In this document: piece after piece, positions 7,993 through 16,825 of the stretch | Position numbering within the stretch: position 1 is the first letter of the stretch | Layout of the letters: each line of letters begins with the position of its first letter | Source: CAVSVP01 sp963731125 | GTDB taxonomy: Bacteria > Pseudomonadota > Gammaproteobacteria > Competibacterales > Competibacteraceae | Assembly (NCBI GenBank): GCA_963731125.1 | Contig: CAVSVP010000031.1 | Coordinates: 1 to 64,000 of the forward strand | Length of the DNA: 64,000 nt | Direction: 5' to 3' | Notes under the pieces: generated by a model | Databases searched by the model: none | Told to the model about the DNA's origin: nothing | Seen by the model: only the letters and a program-made list of their open reading frames with translations | Program-made: the position numbers and the translations under genes

Positions 7993-8170
7993 ATGCTCCG
8001 ATTATTCCAATCCGCTATCCGCCGTGCCGCCCTGGCCCTGGCCTGCTCCCTGAACTCGGCTGCGCTGTGGGCCGAAGAAGGCCCATCTGTGCCATAACCC
8101 CATGGAGTTTATCAATCCGGGCTACACCATTGACCGCATCAGGGACTATCCTAATTCCCAACCCTTTTGA
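7993..8170 (+). pseudogene. Remnant of an exported-protein gene (signal peptide then frameshift)
   Basis: From ATG 7993 a clear signal peptide is read: basic start MLRLFQSAIRRAA, hydrophobic core LALACSLNSAALWA, then EEGP. The frame stops at 8095-8097 after 34 codons. A neighbouring frame continues CHNPMEFINPGYTIDRIRDY to a stop at 8168. This looks like one 5' gene fragment with a frameshift and no remaining 3' part. The parent family is not recognised. Confidence 0.45.
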
Positions 8171-8224
8171 TCAAGGAAGACGAGTCATCTCAATGCACAA
8201 TGTTGAGGAAGCAGCCATAGGATT

Positions 8225-8241
8225 TGCATTGTCTCAGTGCA
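8225..8241 (+). promoter_or_regulatory. Candidate NtrC-type enhancer site
   Basis: TGCATTGTCTCAGTGCA has the TGCA-N9-TGCA architecture of NtrC binding sites. It sits about 90 bp upstream of a sigma-54-like promoter and ahead of a nitrate assimilation operon, where NtrC control is well known. Confidence 0.5.
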
Positions 8242-8316
8242 ATCAACCCTGACTCGATTGCCTTTTCTATAGAAGAATACTTTTTTAAATCAACCATATA
8301 AAAACGCAAGCAGAAG

Positions 8317-8332
8317 TGGCGCGAATGATGCA
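8317..8332 (+). promoter_or_regulatory. Candidate sigma-54 promoter of the nitrate operon
   Basis: TGGCGCGAATGATGCA resembles the -24/-12 consensus TGGCAC-N5-TTGCA, with exactly 10 bases between the invariant GG and GC. Transcription would begin near 8344, giving a leader of roughly 180 nt before the transporter start. Confidence 0.55.
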
Positions 8333-8401
8333 TGCGAGTGAGTAGGGTTGCTCGCACCGTTAGCGAGTAAAGATCGATTCTCACTCAACGGCGAGTGAGT
8401 C

Positions 8402-8486
8402 ACCTTAGTAGCGATAAGGTCTAGTCAAGACCGCACCAGACAAAGACGTCTGCTCCGGAATGTGTTCCGGACAGGCGTTTTTTTTT
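8402..8486 (+). promoter_or_regulatory. NasT/ANTAR-responsive attenuator leader
   Basis: The hairpin CAGAC-[AAAGAC]-GTCTG (8437-8452) has a six-base loop with A at position 1 and G at position 4, the known ANTAR recognition pattern. Its 3' arm is also the 5' arm of an intrinsic terminator: ACGTCTG..CCGGAA (8446-8460) pairs with TTCCGG.CAGGCGT (8465-8478), followed by a run of T to 8486. The two folds are mutually exclusive. Upstream are two overlapping hairpins, ACCTTA/TAAGGT (8402-8420) and GGTCT/AGACC (8418-8432); their loops do not match the A1/G4 rule well. The ANTAR protein NasT is encoded at 18190-18771. Confidence 0.8.
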
Positions 8487-8524
8487 GCTTTGCGTTTCGG
8501 TTAGCGACTTGAGGAGTTTACCTC

Positions 8525-9874
8525 GTGGAAATACAACACAAGGCCACGCGTATCAATTTGTTCAGCCTGAAAACCATTCAGATACGAACTTTCCATCTCA
8601 CTTGGTTTGCCTTTTTCCTCTGTTTCTTCGGTTGGTTTGGTATTGCGCCTTTGATGGCGGTGGTACGAGACGAATTAGGACTTAGCAAAGCCGAAATTGG
8701 GAATACCATCATTGCTTCGGTGGCCATCACCATTTTAGTGCGCCTTATAATCGGGCCGCTGTGCGATAAGATCGGTCCGCGCAAAGCTTACACTTGGCTA
8801 TTGATATTGGGATCGCTGCCGGTCATGAGCATCGGTCTCGCCGACAGCTATGAGTCATTCCTGCTGTTCCGTCTGGCTATCGGCGCCATTGGCGCCTCCT
8901 TTGTGATTACCCAGTATCACACGTCGGTGATGTTTGCGCCTAACGTGGTAGGTACCGCCAACGCCACCACGGCTGGCTGGGGTAATCTGGGCGGTGGCGT
9001 TACGCAAATGGTTATGCCGTTGATTTTCGCTGCGGTACTCATGTTCGGAGTGGAGGAAACTCTGGGCTGGCGCCTCGCCATGATTGTGCCCGGCGTGGCA
9101 CTGCTGTTGACCGGGATTCTTTATTATCGCTTCACCACTGACTGCCCCGATGGCAATTACGCTGACCTGCGTGCCCGCGGACTACTACCCCCGGCCACCC
9201 AGGAACGCAGTGCCACAGGGTCGTTTCTGGTCGCCGCCCGGGATCCACGGGTATGGGCGCTGTTCATTGTTTATGCAGCCTGCTTTGGGGTGGAACTGAC
9301 CATTAACAATATCGCCGCGATTTATTATTTCGATACCTTCCACTTGGATCTTAAAACCGCAGGTCTGATTGCCGGACTATTCGGTTTAATGAACATTTTT
9401 GCCCGCAGCCTCGGCGGCATCCTCTCCGACATGTTCGCTAAACATATGGGACTCAAGGGGCGGGTGCTGTTTTTGTTCGGCGTATTGTTCTTGGAGGGTT
9501 GGACGCTGATTTTGTTCTCGCAAATGACCGCACTGGTGGTGGCTGTTACCAGCATGGTGCTGTTCTCGCTGTTCGTTCAAATGTCCGAAGGCGCCACCTA
9601 TGGGGTCGTACCTTTTGTCAATAGAAAAGCTTTGGGCGCCGTGGCAGGTATCGTCGGCGCAGGTGGCAACGCCGGCGCCGTGATGGCTGGTTTTTTGTTC
9701 AAGTCCGAGGCATTGACTTATCAGCAGGGTCTTCTGTACCTGGGAATGGCTGTTGTGATCTGTTCTTTTGCCGCGCTTTTGGTGCGTTTCTCTCCTCAGA
9801 TTATGGGCGAAGAGGACGAGAACTTCGCGCAAGCGTTGCAGGAGCGCACCACGCTGGCAGCGGCACGTGCTTGA
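8525..9874 (+). CDS. narK: Nitrate/nitrite transporter (NNP family, MFS)
   Basis: This 449-residue multi-pass membrane protein of the NarK/NasA nitrate-nitrite porter family imports nitrate for assimilation. Visible features are about 12 hydrophobic segments and the MFS loop GPLCDKIGPRKAYTW after helix 2. There are also two glycine-rich nitrate-signature-like stretches (AGWGNLGGGVTQMVMPL and AGIVGAGGNAGAVMAGF). The start is GTG 8525 behind GAGGAG at 8511. It is the first gene of the nitrate operon, 38 bp after the T-run of the attenuator, so its expression should depend on both the upstream promoter and NasT antitermination. In some genera this gene is called nasA. Confidence 0.93.
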   Translation: MEIQHKATRINLFSLKTIQIRTFHLTWFAFFLCFFGWFGIAPLMAVVRDELGLSKAEIGNTIIASVAITILVRLIIGPLCDKIGPRKAYTWLLILGSLPVMSIGLADSYESFLLFRLAIGAIGASFVITQYHTSVMFAPNVVGTANATTAGWGNLGGGVTQMVMPLIFAAVLMFGVEETLGWRLAMIVPGVALLLTGILYYRFTTDCPDGNYADLRARGLLPPATQERSATGSFLVAARDPRVWALFIVYAACFGVELTINNIAAIYYFDTFHLDLKTAGLIAGLFGLMNIFARSLGGILSDMFAKHMGLKGRVLFLFGVLFLEGWTLILFSQMTALVVAVTSMVLFSLFVQMSEGATYGVVPFVNRKALGAVAGIVGAGGNAGAVMAGFLFKSEALTYQQGLLYLGMAVVICSFAALLVRFSPQIMGEEDENFAQALQERTTLAAARA

Positions 9875-9957
9875 TACCACCCCAACACCGGCCCGGGGGC
9901 AAGCCCCCGGATTGCTCACCCATGGAGCAGCAGATCATGAACGGGAGGCTCTTAACC

Positions 9958-12498
9958 ATGCCAAACACCCCTCGCTTGCTGGTTATCGGCAATGGGATGG
10001 TGGGCCATAAGTGTCTAGAGACGCTGGTGGCTCACGACGCCCACACGCATTATCAAATCGCCACTTTCTGTGAAGAACCCCGGCTCGCCTACGATCGGGT
10101 ACATCTTTCCGAGTACTTCACCGGCCGTTCGGCAGAAGATCTGAGCTTGGTTGCACCGGATTTCTATGAAGCTCATGGTATTACTGTCTATCGGGGCGAA
10201 CGGGTCGAGAGCATTGACCGCCAACGCCAAGTGATGATTTCCCAGTATGGCCGCGAAATACTTTACGAAAAACTGGTGTTGGCCACCGGCTCGTTTCCCT
10301 TTGTGCCCCCCATTTCCGGTCGGGATCGGTCGCACTGTCTGGTTTATCGCACCCTTGAAGATCTGGAAAAAATTGCCGCCGCCGCCAGGGGGAGTCGGGT
10401 GGGCGCTGTAATCGGCGGTGGCCTGTTGGGTTTGGAATGCGCCAATGCATTGCAGGAATTGGGGCTGGAGACCCATGTTATCGAATTTGCGCCGCGGCTA
10501 ATGGCGATGCAGATCGACGACGGCGGCGCGCTCATGCTGCGGCGCAAGATCGAAAAGCTGGGCGTGCAGGCTCACCTGGCCAAGAACACCACCGAGATCG
10601 GCCCAGGGAAAACTTGTCGCCACCGTCTTAGCTTTGCCGACGGTAATGAACTGGAAACGGATATGGTGGTCTTTTCTGCGGGCATTCGCCCCCGGGATGA
10701 GTTGGCACGCCGCTGTGAGCTCGATGTGGGCCCACGCGGCGGCGTGGTTATCGACAACCACTGCCGCACATCCGATCTGAACATCTATGCCATCGGCGAG
10801 TGCGCGCTGTGGAACGGTCAGATCTTCGGTCTGGTGGCGCCCGGTTATCAGATGGCTAAGGTGGTAGTAGATCATCTGCTGGGAGAGACGCAAGCGGCTT
10901 TTACCGGGGCAGATATGAGCACCAAACTCAAACTCCTCGGGGTCAACGTTGCTAGCATCGGCGATGCCCACGGCCGGACCCCAGGCAGCCGAGCCTACAG
11001 TTTCAGTGACGAAGTCCATGAGGTCTACAAGAAAATTGTGGTCTCTGAGACTGGCCGGCATCTGCTCGGTGCCGTACTGGTGGGCGATACGGACGATTAC
11101 GGGAATCTGCTTCAACTGGCGCTTAACGGGATTAAGCTTCCCGCCCATCCCGACACCCTGATCCTGCCGCATCGCGAAGGCAGTGCGTCAGCGGCCTTGG
11201 GTATAGACGTTCTGCCCGACAGTGCCCAGATCTGCTCCTGTAACAATGTCTCCAAAGGGGATCTCCACGCCGTCATCGCTGACGGCGCCACGGCGCTAGG
11301 CGATCTGAAAGCCTGCACGAAGGCCAGCACCAGCTGCGGTGGCTGTGCGCCCCTGGTCAAGCAAGTGCTCGATGCCGAATTAAAGCGCCGCGGTGTGGCC
11401 GTCAACAACCATTTGTGCGAGCACTTCCCGTACTCGCGCCAGGAACTGTATCACATGGTTCGGGTGGAAGGCATAAAGTCCTTTAAGGCGCTGCTGAAAA
11501 GTCATGGCCAAGGCCGTGGCTGCGACATTTGTAAACCGGCCGTAGCCTCGATCCTGGCCTCCTGCTGGAACGAGTATGTGTTGAAAAACGAGCATACGGG
11601 TCTGCAAGACACCAATGATCGCTTTCTCGCCAATCTGCAAAAAGACGGCACCTACTCGGTGGTGCCCCGGATACCGGGCGGGGAGATTAGCGCGGATAAG
11701 CTCATGGTGCTTGGTCAGATCGCGAAACGCTACGGTCTTTATACCAAGATTACCGGGGGTCAGCGTATCGACATGTTTGGTGCCCGGGTACACCAGCTGC
11801 CGCGGATTTGGCGGGAACTGGTGGATGCTGGCTTTGAGAGCGGTCATGCCTATGCCAAGGCGCTGCGCACCGTGAAATCCTGTGTGGGCACCAGTTGGTG
11901 CCGCTATGGGGTGCAGGATAGTGTGACCATGGCGATTTACCTGGAAAACCGTTACCGCGGTCTGCGTGCACCTCACAAAATTAAAATGGCGGTGTCCGGC
12001 TGTACCCGCGAATGCGCTGAAGCGCAAGGCAAAGATGTTGGCGTGATCGCTACGGAAAAGGGTTGGAACCTGTATGTCTGCGGCAATGGCGGCATGAAGC
12101 CGCGCCATGCAGATCTGTTCGCGACTGATTTAGACGACGCGACCCTTATCTGTACCATCGACCGTTTCCTGATGTTCTATATCAAGACGGCCGACCGTTT
12201 ACAGCGCACGGCCACCTGGTTAAACAATCTGGAGGGAGGACTCGATTATCTGCGCGACGTGATTATGGACGATAAGCTGGGTATCGGCGCCGAGCTTGAG
12301 CAGCAGATGGCCCAGGTCATTGACACCTTCCAATGCGAATGGAAAGCCACCGTTGAGGATCCTGAAAAACTCAAACGTTTTAGTCACTTTGTCAACCACG
12401 ATGAACCCGATAACCGGGTGGTGTTTGTGAACGAACGCGGCCAGATCCGCCCGGCTAAGCCGGAGGAAAAGGTGATTCGCTTGCGGGAGGTGGGGTAA
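9958..12498 (+). CDS. nirB: Assimilatory nitrite reductase [NAD(P)H], large subunit
   Basis: NirB reduces nitrite to ammonium in the cytoplasm with electrons from NAD(P)H. Domain order: FAD-binding Rossmann fold (LLVIGNGMVG, residues 6-15), NAD(P)H-binding fold (AVIGGGLLGLE, about 152), and a BFD-type [2Fe-2S] domain (CSCNNVSKGDL about 425, then SCGGC). A second Cys-rich segment follows (GCDICKP). The siroheme/[4Fe-4S] domain carries CVGTSWC near 641 and SGCTREC near 680, the paired cysteine ligands. Length 846 residues is normal. I chose ATG 9958 because GGGAGG precedes it and the protein then begins MPNTPRLLVIGNG; upstream in-frame starts exist. It overlaps nirD by one base (TAATG). Confidence 0.95.
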   Translation: MPNTPRLLVIGNGMVGHKCLETLVAHDAHTHYQIATFCEEPRLAYDRVHLSEYFTGRSAEDLSLVAPDFYEAHGITVYRGERVESIDRQRQVMISQYGREILYEKLVLATGSFPFVPPISGRDRSHCLVYRTLEDLEKIAAAARGSRVGAVIGGGLLGLECANALQELGLETHVIEFAPRLMAMQIDDGGALMLRRKIEKLGVQAHLAKNTTEIGPGKTCRHRLSFADGNELETDMVVFSAGIRPRDELARRCELDVGPRGGVVIDNHCRTSDLNIYAIGECALWNGQIFGLVAPGYQMAKVVVDHLLGETQAAFTGADMSTKLKLLGVNVASIGDAHGRTPGSRAYSFSDEVHEVYKKIVVSETGRHLLGAVLVGDTDDYGNLLQLALNGIKLPAHPDTLILPHREGSASAALGIDVLPDSAQICSCNNVSKGDLHAVIADGATALGDLKACTKASTSCGGCAPLVKQVLDAELKRRGVAVNNHLCEHFPYSRQELYHMVRVEGIKSFKALLKSHGQGRGCDICKPAVASILASCWNEYVLKNEHTGLQDTNDRFLANLQKDGTYSVVPRIPGGEISADKLMVLGQIAKRYGLYTKITGGQRIDMFGARVHQLPRIWRELVDAGFESGHAYAKALRTVKSCVGTSWCRYGVQDSVTMAIYLENRYRGLRAPHKIKMAVSGCTRECAEAQGKDVGVIATEKGWNLYVCGNGGMKPRHADLFATDLDDATLICTIDRFLMFYIKTADRLQRTATWLNNLEGGLDYLRDVIMDDKLGIGAELEQQMAQVIDTFQCEWKATVEDPEKLKRFSHFVNHDEPDNRVVFVNERGQIRPAKPEEKVIRLREVG

Positions 12499-12863
12499 TG
12501 CAGGCAGTCAGTCTAAACAGGACTAGTGCAGGCTGGGTGCACATCTGTTCTCTGGATGAGCTGGTGCCCGAGGTGGGTATCTGCGCTTTGGTGGGAAAGC
12601 GGCACGTGGCAGTGTTTTATCTCCCCGAGGACAAAGATCAAACCCTCTATGCCATCGACAACATTGACCCCTTCAGCGGAGCGTCTGTGCTGTCACGCGG
12701 GATCGTTGGCGACGTTAAAGGCGAACTGGTGGTGGCCTCACCTATTTATAAACAGCATTTCAGCCTCAAAGACGGTCGCTGTCTGGAGGATACCACAGTG
12801 TGCCTGAGCGTATTTGCAGTGCGGGTAGCACAAGGCATCGTGCAAGTGTGCGAGGAGTTATAA
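12498..12863 (+). CDS. nirD: Nitrite reductase small subunit, NirD
   Basis: This 121-residue Rieske-fold protein partners NirB. It shows the NirD pattern: GWVHICSLDELVPEVGICAL, then FYLPEDKDQTLYAIDNIDPF, then ASPIYKQHFSLKDGRCLE. As in other NirD proteins, the Cys-His ligands of a true Rieske cluster are absent, so it is probably structural or electron-guiding. Its start overlaps the nirB stop, which favours coupled translation. Its last codons contain the ribosome binding site (GAGGAG) of the next gene. Confidence 0.93.
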   Translation: MQAVSLNRTSAGWVHICSLDELVPEVGICALVGKRHVAVFYLPEDKDQTLYAIDNIDPFSGASVLSRGIVGDVKGELVVASPIYKQHFSLKDGRCLEDTTVCLSVFAVRVAQGIVQVCEEL

Positions 12864-12865
12864 TC

Positions 12866-14083
12866 GTGAAAAAACCGCGTTTGGTGCTGATCGGCAATGG
12901 CATGGCCGGCGTACGTACCCTGGAAGAACTGCTGAAATTTGCGCCGGATCACTATCAGATTACGGTGTTCGGCGCTGAATCCTATGGCAGCTATAACCGC
13001 ATTTTGCTCTCATCTTATTTGGCGGGGGAAGCGGATCTCAACCAAGTGCTTACCCATGATCGGGACTGGTACCGGGAGCGTCATATTAAACTTTATACCG
13101 GCAGTCCCGTGGTGCACATTGATCGAGGGCGGCGCCGGGTAATCGCCGCCGATGGCAGCGAGGCCCCCTACGAACGGCTGCTTTTGGCCACCGGCTCATA
13201 TCCCCTGAGGTTGCCTGTGCCTGGTGGGGATCTGGATGGGGTCATGACCTTCCGGGATCTCGAAGACGTTCAACACATGCTCCGCAGAGCAACTACCCAA
13301 AGGCGACAAGCGGTGGTCATAGGAGGTGGTTTGCTGGGACTGGAAGCTGCCAACGGTTTGCTAAGGCGGGGTCTGGATGTCACTGTGGTGCATTTGCACG
13401 ACACGCTCATGGAACGTCAGCTGGATACGGTAGCGGGCACCCTGCTTAAGGAAAGCCTGGAACAGCGTGGCATACGCTTTCATCTGTCCGCCAGGACGGC
13501 AGCCATCCTCGGTTCAGACAGGGTAACCGGGGTGCGTTTTGCCGATGGTTCGGAAATGCTTGCCGATCTGGTGATTATGGCTGCAGGCATTCGTCCCAAT
13601 ATTGAGCTGGCCAAGGCGGCAAAGCTACCCTGTGAGCGCGGCGTGCTGGTAGATGATACCCTCCAGACCTTCGATCCGCGTATCTATGCGGTAGGGGAAT
13701 GCGTGCAGCACCGAGGCGCAACCTACGGTTTGGTCGCGCCGCTATGGAGACAGGCGCAAGTGTGTGCCAATCATCTGGCGGAATTGGGGGTGAGCCGGTA
13801 CCGGAGTTGCGTGACGGCCAGCCAGCTCAAAGTCAGTGGCATTGACCTTTTCTCTGCAGGTGATTTGGGCAACCACGCAGACTGCGAAGCGTTGGTGTTT
13901 CAGGACCCGGGCCGAGGCGTTTACCGGAAACTGGTGATCCGCGACAACCGCCTGCAGGGTACCGTGTTGTTCGGCGACACCCATGACGGACCGTGGTATT
14001 ACCAGTTGATGTGCGATGGCATCGATATCACCCCGCTGCGCGAGCAGCTGGTGTTTGGCCGCGCTTATCTGGAAGCGGCCTAG
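12866..14083 (+). CDS. nasB: FAD/NAD(P)H reductase for assimilatory nitrate reductase (NasB-like)
   Basis: This 405-residue pyridine-nucleotide-disulphide-type flavoprotein is homologous to the N-terminal half of NirB. It has an N-terminal FAD fold (LVLIGNGMAGVRT, residues 5-17), a second dinucleotide fold (AVVIGGGLLGLEAANGL, about 150) and the FAD-contact motif IYAVGEC near 275. Unlike full NasB proteins it has no BFD domain; the partner reductase carries one at its C terminus. It likely passes electrons from NAD(P)H to the nitrate reductase next door. The start is GTG 12866, 3 bp after nirD, with GAGGAG inside the nirD end. Confidence 0.85.
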   Translation: MKKPRLVLIGNGMAGVRTLEELLKFAPDHYQITVFGAESYGSYNRILLSSYLAGEADLNQVLTHDRDWYRERHIKLYTGSPVVHIDRGRRRVIAADGSEAPYERLLLATGSYPLRLPVPGGDLDGVMTFRDLEDVQHMLRRATTQRRQAVVIGGGLLGLEAANGLLRRGLDVTVVHLHDTLMERQLDTVAGTLLKESLEQRGIRFHLSARTAAILGSDRVTGVRFADGSEMLADLVIMAAGIRPNIELAKAAKLPCERGVLVDDTLQTFDPRIYAVGECVQHRGATYGLVAPLWRQAQVCANHLAELGVSRYRSCVTASQLKVSGIDLFSAGDLGNHADCEALVFQDPGRGVYRKLVIRDNRLQGTVLFGDTHDGPWYYQLMCDGIDITPLREQLVFGRAYLEAA

Positions 14084-14092
14084 GAGACCATC

Positions 14093-16825
14093 GTGCAGAA
14101 CTCATCTACTGTACGCACCACGTGTCCTTATTGTGGGGTGGGCTGCGGCATTGTTGCCCAGCGAGCTGGCGATGCCGTCACGGTTAAAGGTGATAATAAC
14201 CATCCTGCCAATCGTGGTCGTCTGTGCTCCAAAGGCTCCGCTTTGGGAGAAACCGTGGATCTTCACGGGCGCCTCTTGTATCCCGAGATCTGCAGCCGCC
14301 GGGTAACCTGGGAGACCGCTCTGGATGCCGTGGCCGACGGCTTTAACCGGATAATCGCCGAACACGGCCCCCAGGCGGTCGCCTTTTACGTCTCGGGTCA
14401 ATTGCTGACCGAAGACTACTACGTCGCCAACAAGCTGATGAAAGGATTTATCGGCGCCTCCAACATCGACACCAATTCCCGGCTGTGCATGGCCTCCAGC
14501 GTGATCGGTCACCGCCGTGCCTTTGGTAGCGATACGGTGCCCGGCAACTACGAGGACCTGGAGGAGGCTGATCTGGTAGTGTTGGTGGGGACGAATCTAG
14601 CCTGGTGCCATCCTGTTCTTTATCAGCGTCTGGTTCAGGCCAAGCGGACCAATCCCTGTTTAAAAGTCGTTGTGGTAGATCCTCGCCGTACGGCCACTTG
14701 CGATATCGCCGACCTGCACCTGAGCGTTGCCCCCGGCAGCGATACGGTGCTGTTCAACGGGCTACTGGTCTATTTGCATCACCATTACCCTGTGCCATGG
14801 GAGGCATTGGGGACACGCACCACAGGCTATTGGGAAGCTCTAGACAGCGCTCGCAGAGTTGCGCCGGACATCGCCTCCGTCGTGCGTTGCTGCGGGGTCG
14901 GCGAAGCGGAAGTACGGGCTTTATACTGGTCTTTCTGTGCCACCGAAAAAAGCGTCACGGTGTACTCCCAGGGGGTTAACCAATCTTCCTACGGCAGCGA
15001 TAAGGTCAACGCCATTATCAACTGTCATCTGCTCACCGGACGCGTGGGTAAACCGGGTATGGGACCGTTTTCCGTCACTGGCCAGCCGAACGCTATGGGT
15101 GGTCGAGAAGTGGGGGGGCTCGCCAATCAGCTGGCCGCCCACATGAACTTTACGGTCGAGGATTTAGACCGGGTACGCCGTTTCTGGCATGCCTCCTTGC
15201 CGGAAGGTGCCGTTAACCCCCATTCGTTAAATGCCCTTGGATGTCGCCCACCACGCTTCACGCAGGGACCGGGACTCAAAGCGGTGGATCTGTTCCGTGC
15301 CATTGGTAACGGCACCATCAAGGCGCTTTGGATCATGGCGACTAACCCCTTGGTGAGCCTGCCCGATGCTGACGCCGTCAAGGCCGCGCTAAAGCGCTGT
15401 AGGCTGGTGGTAATCTCCGATGTCGTCGATAACACCGACACCGTAGCTCTCGCTCACGTTCGCTTGCCTGCCCTGGCCTGGGGTGAAAAGGACGGCACGG
15501 TGACTAACTCAGAGCGTTGCATCTCGCGCCAGCGGGCGTTTTTGCCTGCGCCGGGCGAAGCACGGGCGGATTGGTGGATCATCAGCCAGGTAGCAACCTG
15601 CATGGACTACGGCACAGCGTTCGACTATTCCGGACCGGCAGCAATTTTTCGCGAGCACGCAGCGCTTTCCGGGTTTGAGAACAACGGTTCGCGGAGCTTC
15701 GACATTAGCGCACTCGCCACTCTCAGTGACAGCGAATACAACTCTCTGGAACCAGTGCGCTGGCCGGTGCCAACCGGCCAGCGTAACGGCACGGCGCGGT
15801 TGCTGGGCGACGGCCGCGTTTACCATGCATCCGGTCGGGCCCGCTTTGTGCCTATCCCAGCAAGGCACCCTGTTCATTTGCCTGACACAGACTACCCGCT
15901 GGTGCTTAACACCGGGCGGGTGCGCGACCAATGGCATACCATGACCCGCACTGGCAAATCACCTCGTCTGGCAGACCATATCACCGAACCCTATGGCGAA
16001 ATCCATCCCCGTGATGCCGTCATCTATGATATCCGCGACGGCGCTCTGATGGCAGTCACGAGCCGCTGGGGGAGCACAGTGCTGCGCGCCCAGGTCAGCG
16101 AGCAGCAACGCCCGGGATCGGTGTTCGTTCCCATGCATTGGTGTGCCCCTTATGCTCAAGATGGACGAATCAATCAACTGGTTAATCCAGCGGTAGATCC
16201 GCTTTCTGGCCAGCCGGAATCCAAGCATACTCCAGTGCGGGTGGCTAGCTATGAACCTGTGTGGTACGGTTTTATCCTAACCCGTCATCTGCTGGACAGT
16301 TCCGCGTTAGCTACCTGCAGCTACTGGGTTCGCGCCCGGGGAGGCAACTGCTGGCGCTTCGAAATGGCGGGGAAAGCGGTGCCTGCCGATTGGCGTCGCT
16401 GGACCGAGCGCGTGATGGGGGCAGAGCAAACGCTGGAGTGGTTGGAATATCGAGACGCCGCAGCAGGGCGTTACCGTTGCGCCGGGATTGATCGCGGCAG
16501 GTTGCAGTTCTGCTTATTCGCCGGCCCTTCTCCACAATTGCCACCACGGCGCTGGCTTACTAACCTGTTTACCGATACCCTGGATAATGATCAGCGTCAC
16601 AGTCTACTCAGCGCCCGCCCCAAGTCTGGCCAAAAAGATGCTGGACGCACAGTCTGCGCCTGTTTTAGTGTAGGCTTGAATACGATAGTCGAGGCTATTG
16701 CCAAGCAAGGTCTCGTCACCCCTGAAGCCCTGGGTAGCGCTCTCAAGGCGGGCACCAATTGTGGGTCCTGTATTCCCGAGCTGCAAAGCCTAATTCGGCA
16801 GGTGCACGCGGCGGGTGCCGCTTAA
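14093..16825 (+). CDS. nasA: Assimilatory nitrate reductase, catalytic molybdopterin subunit
   Basis: This cytoplasmic Mo-bis-MGD enzyme reduces nitrate to nitrite. The N-terminal [4Fe-4S] ligands are Cys11, Cys14, Cys18 and Cys45 (CPYCGVGC...RLCSKGS). The molybdopterin regions include DTNSRLCMASSV, a DMSO-reductase-family segment. The C-terminal MGD domain runs from about 600 (LNTGRVRDQWHTMTRTGKS). The last 65 residues form a BFD-like [2Fe-2S] module (VCACFSVGLN near 851, NCGSC near 889), as in many NasA proteins; it should accept electrons from the reductase upstream. Total 910 residues, within the family range. The GTG start follows GGAG. Its stop directly abuts the stop of nasS on the other strand. 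Confidence 0.94.
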   Translation: MQNSSTVRTTCPYCGVGCGIVAQRAGDAVTVKGDNNHPANRGRLCSKGSALGETVDLHGRLLYPEICSRRVTWETALDAVADGFNRIIAEHGPQAVAFYVSGQLLTEDYYVANKLMKGFIGASNIDTNSRLCMASSVIGHRRAFGSDTVPGNYEDLEEADLVVLVGTNLAWCHPVLYQRLVQAKRTNPCLKVVVVDPRRTATCDIADLHLSVAPGSDTVLFNGLLVYLHHHYPVPWEALGTRTTGYWEALDSARRVAPDIASVVRCCGVGEAEVRALYWSFCATEKSVTVYSQGVNQSSYGSDKVNAIINCHLLTGRVGKPGMGPFSVTGQPNAMGGREVGGLANQLAAHMNFTVEDLDRVRRFWHASLPEGAVNPHSLNALGCRPPRFTQGPGLKAVDLFRAIGNGTIKALWIMATNPLVSLPDADAVKAALKRCRLVVISDVVDNTDTVALAHVRLPALAWGEKDGTVTNSERCISRQRAFLPAPGEARADWWIISQVATCMDYGTAFDYSGPAAIFREHAALSGFENNGSRSFDISALATLSDSEYNSLEPVRWPVPTGQRNGTARLLGDGRVYHASGRARFVPIPARHPVHLPDTDYPLVLNTGRVRDQWHTMTRTGKSPRLADHITEPYGEIHPRDAVIYDIRDGALMAVTSRWGSTVLRAQVSEQQRPGSVFVPMHWCAPYAQDGRINQLVNPAVDPLSGQPESKHTPVRVASYEPVWYGFILTRHLLDSSALATCSYWVRARGGNCWRFEMAGKAVPADWRRWTERVMGAEQTLEWLEYRDAAAGRYRCAGIDRGRLQFCLFAGPSPQLPPRRWLTNLFTDTLDNDQRHSLLSARPKSGQKDAGRTVCACFSVGLNTIVEAIAKQGLVTPEALGSALKAGTNCGSCIPELQSLIRQVHAAGAA

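Noticed and set aside
8333..8401. GAGTGAGT direct repeats in the nas leader as a CRISPR-like or iteron array
   Set aside because: Only two full copies with unequal spacing; better explained as leader RNA stems.
10498..12108. Long minus-strand frames opposite nirB
   Set aside because: Composition shadows of nirB; NirB motifs on the plus strand are unambiguous.
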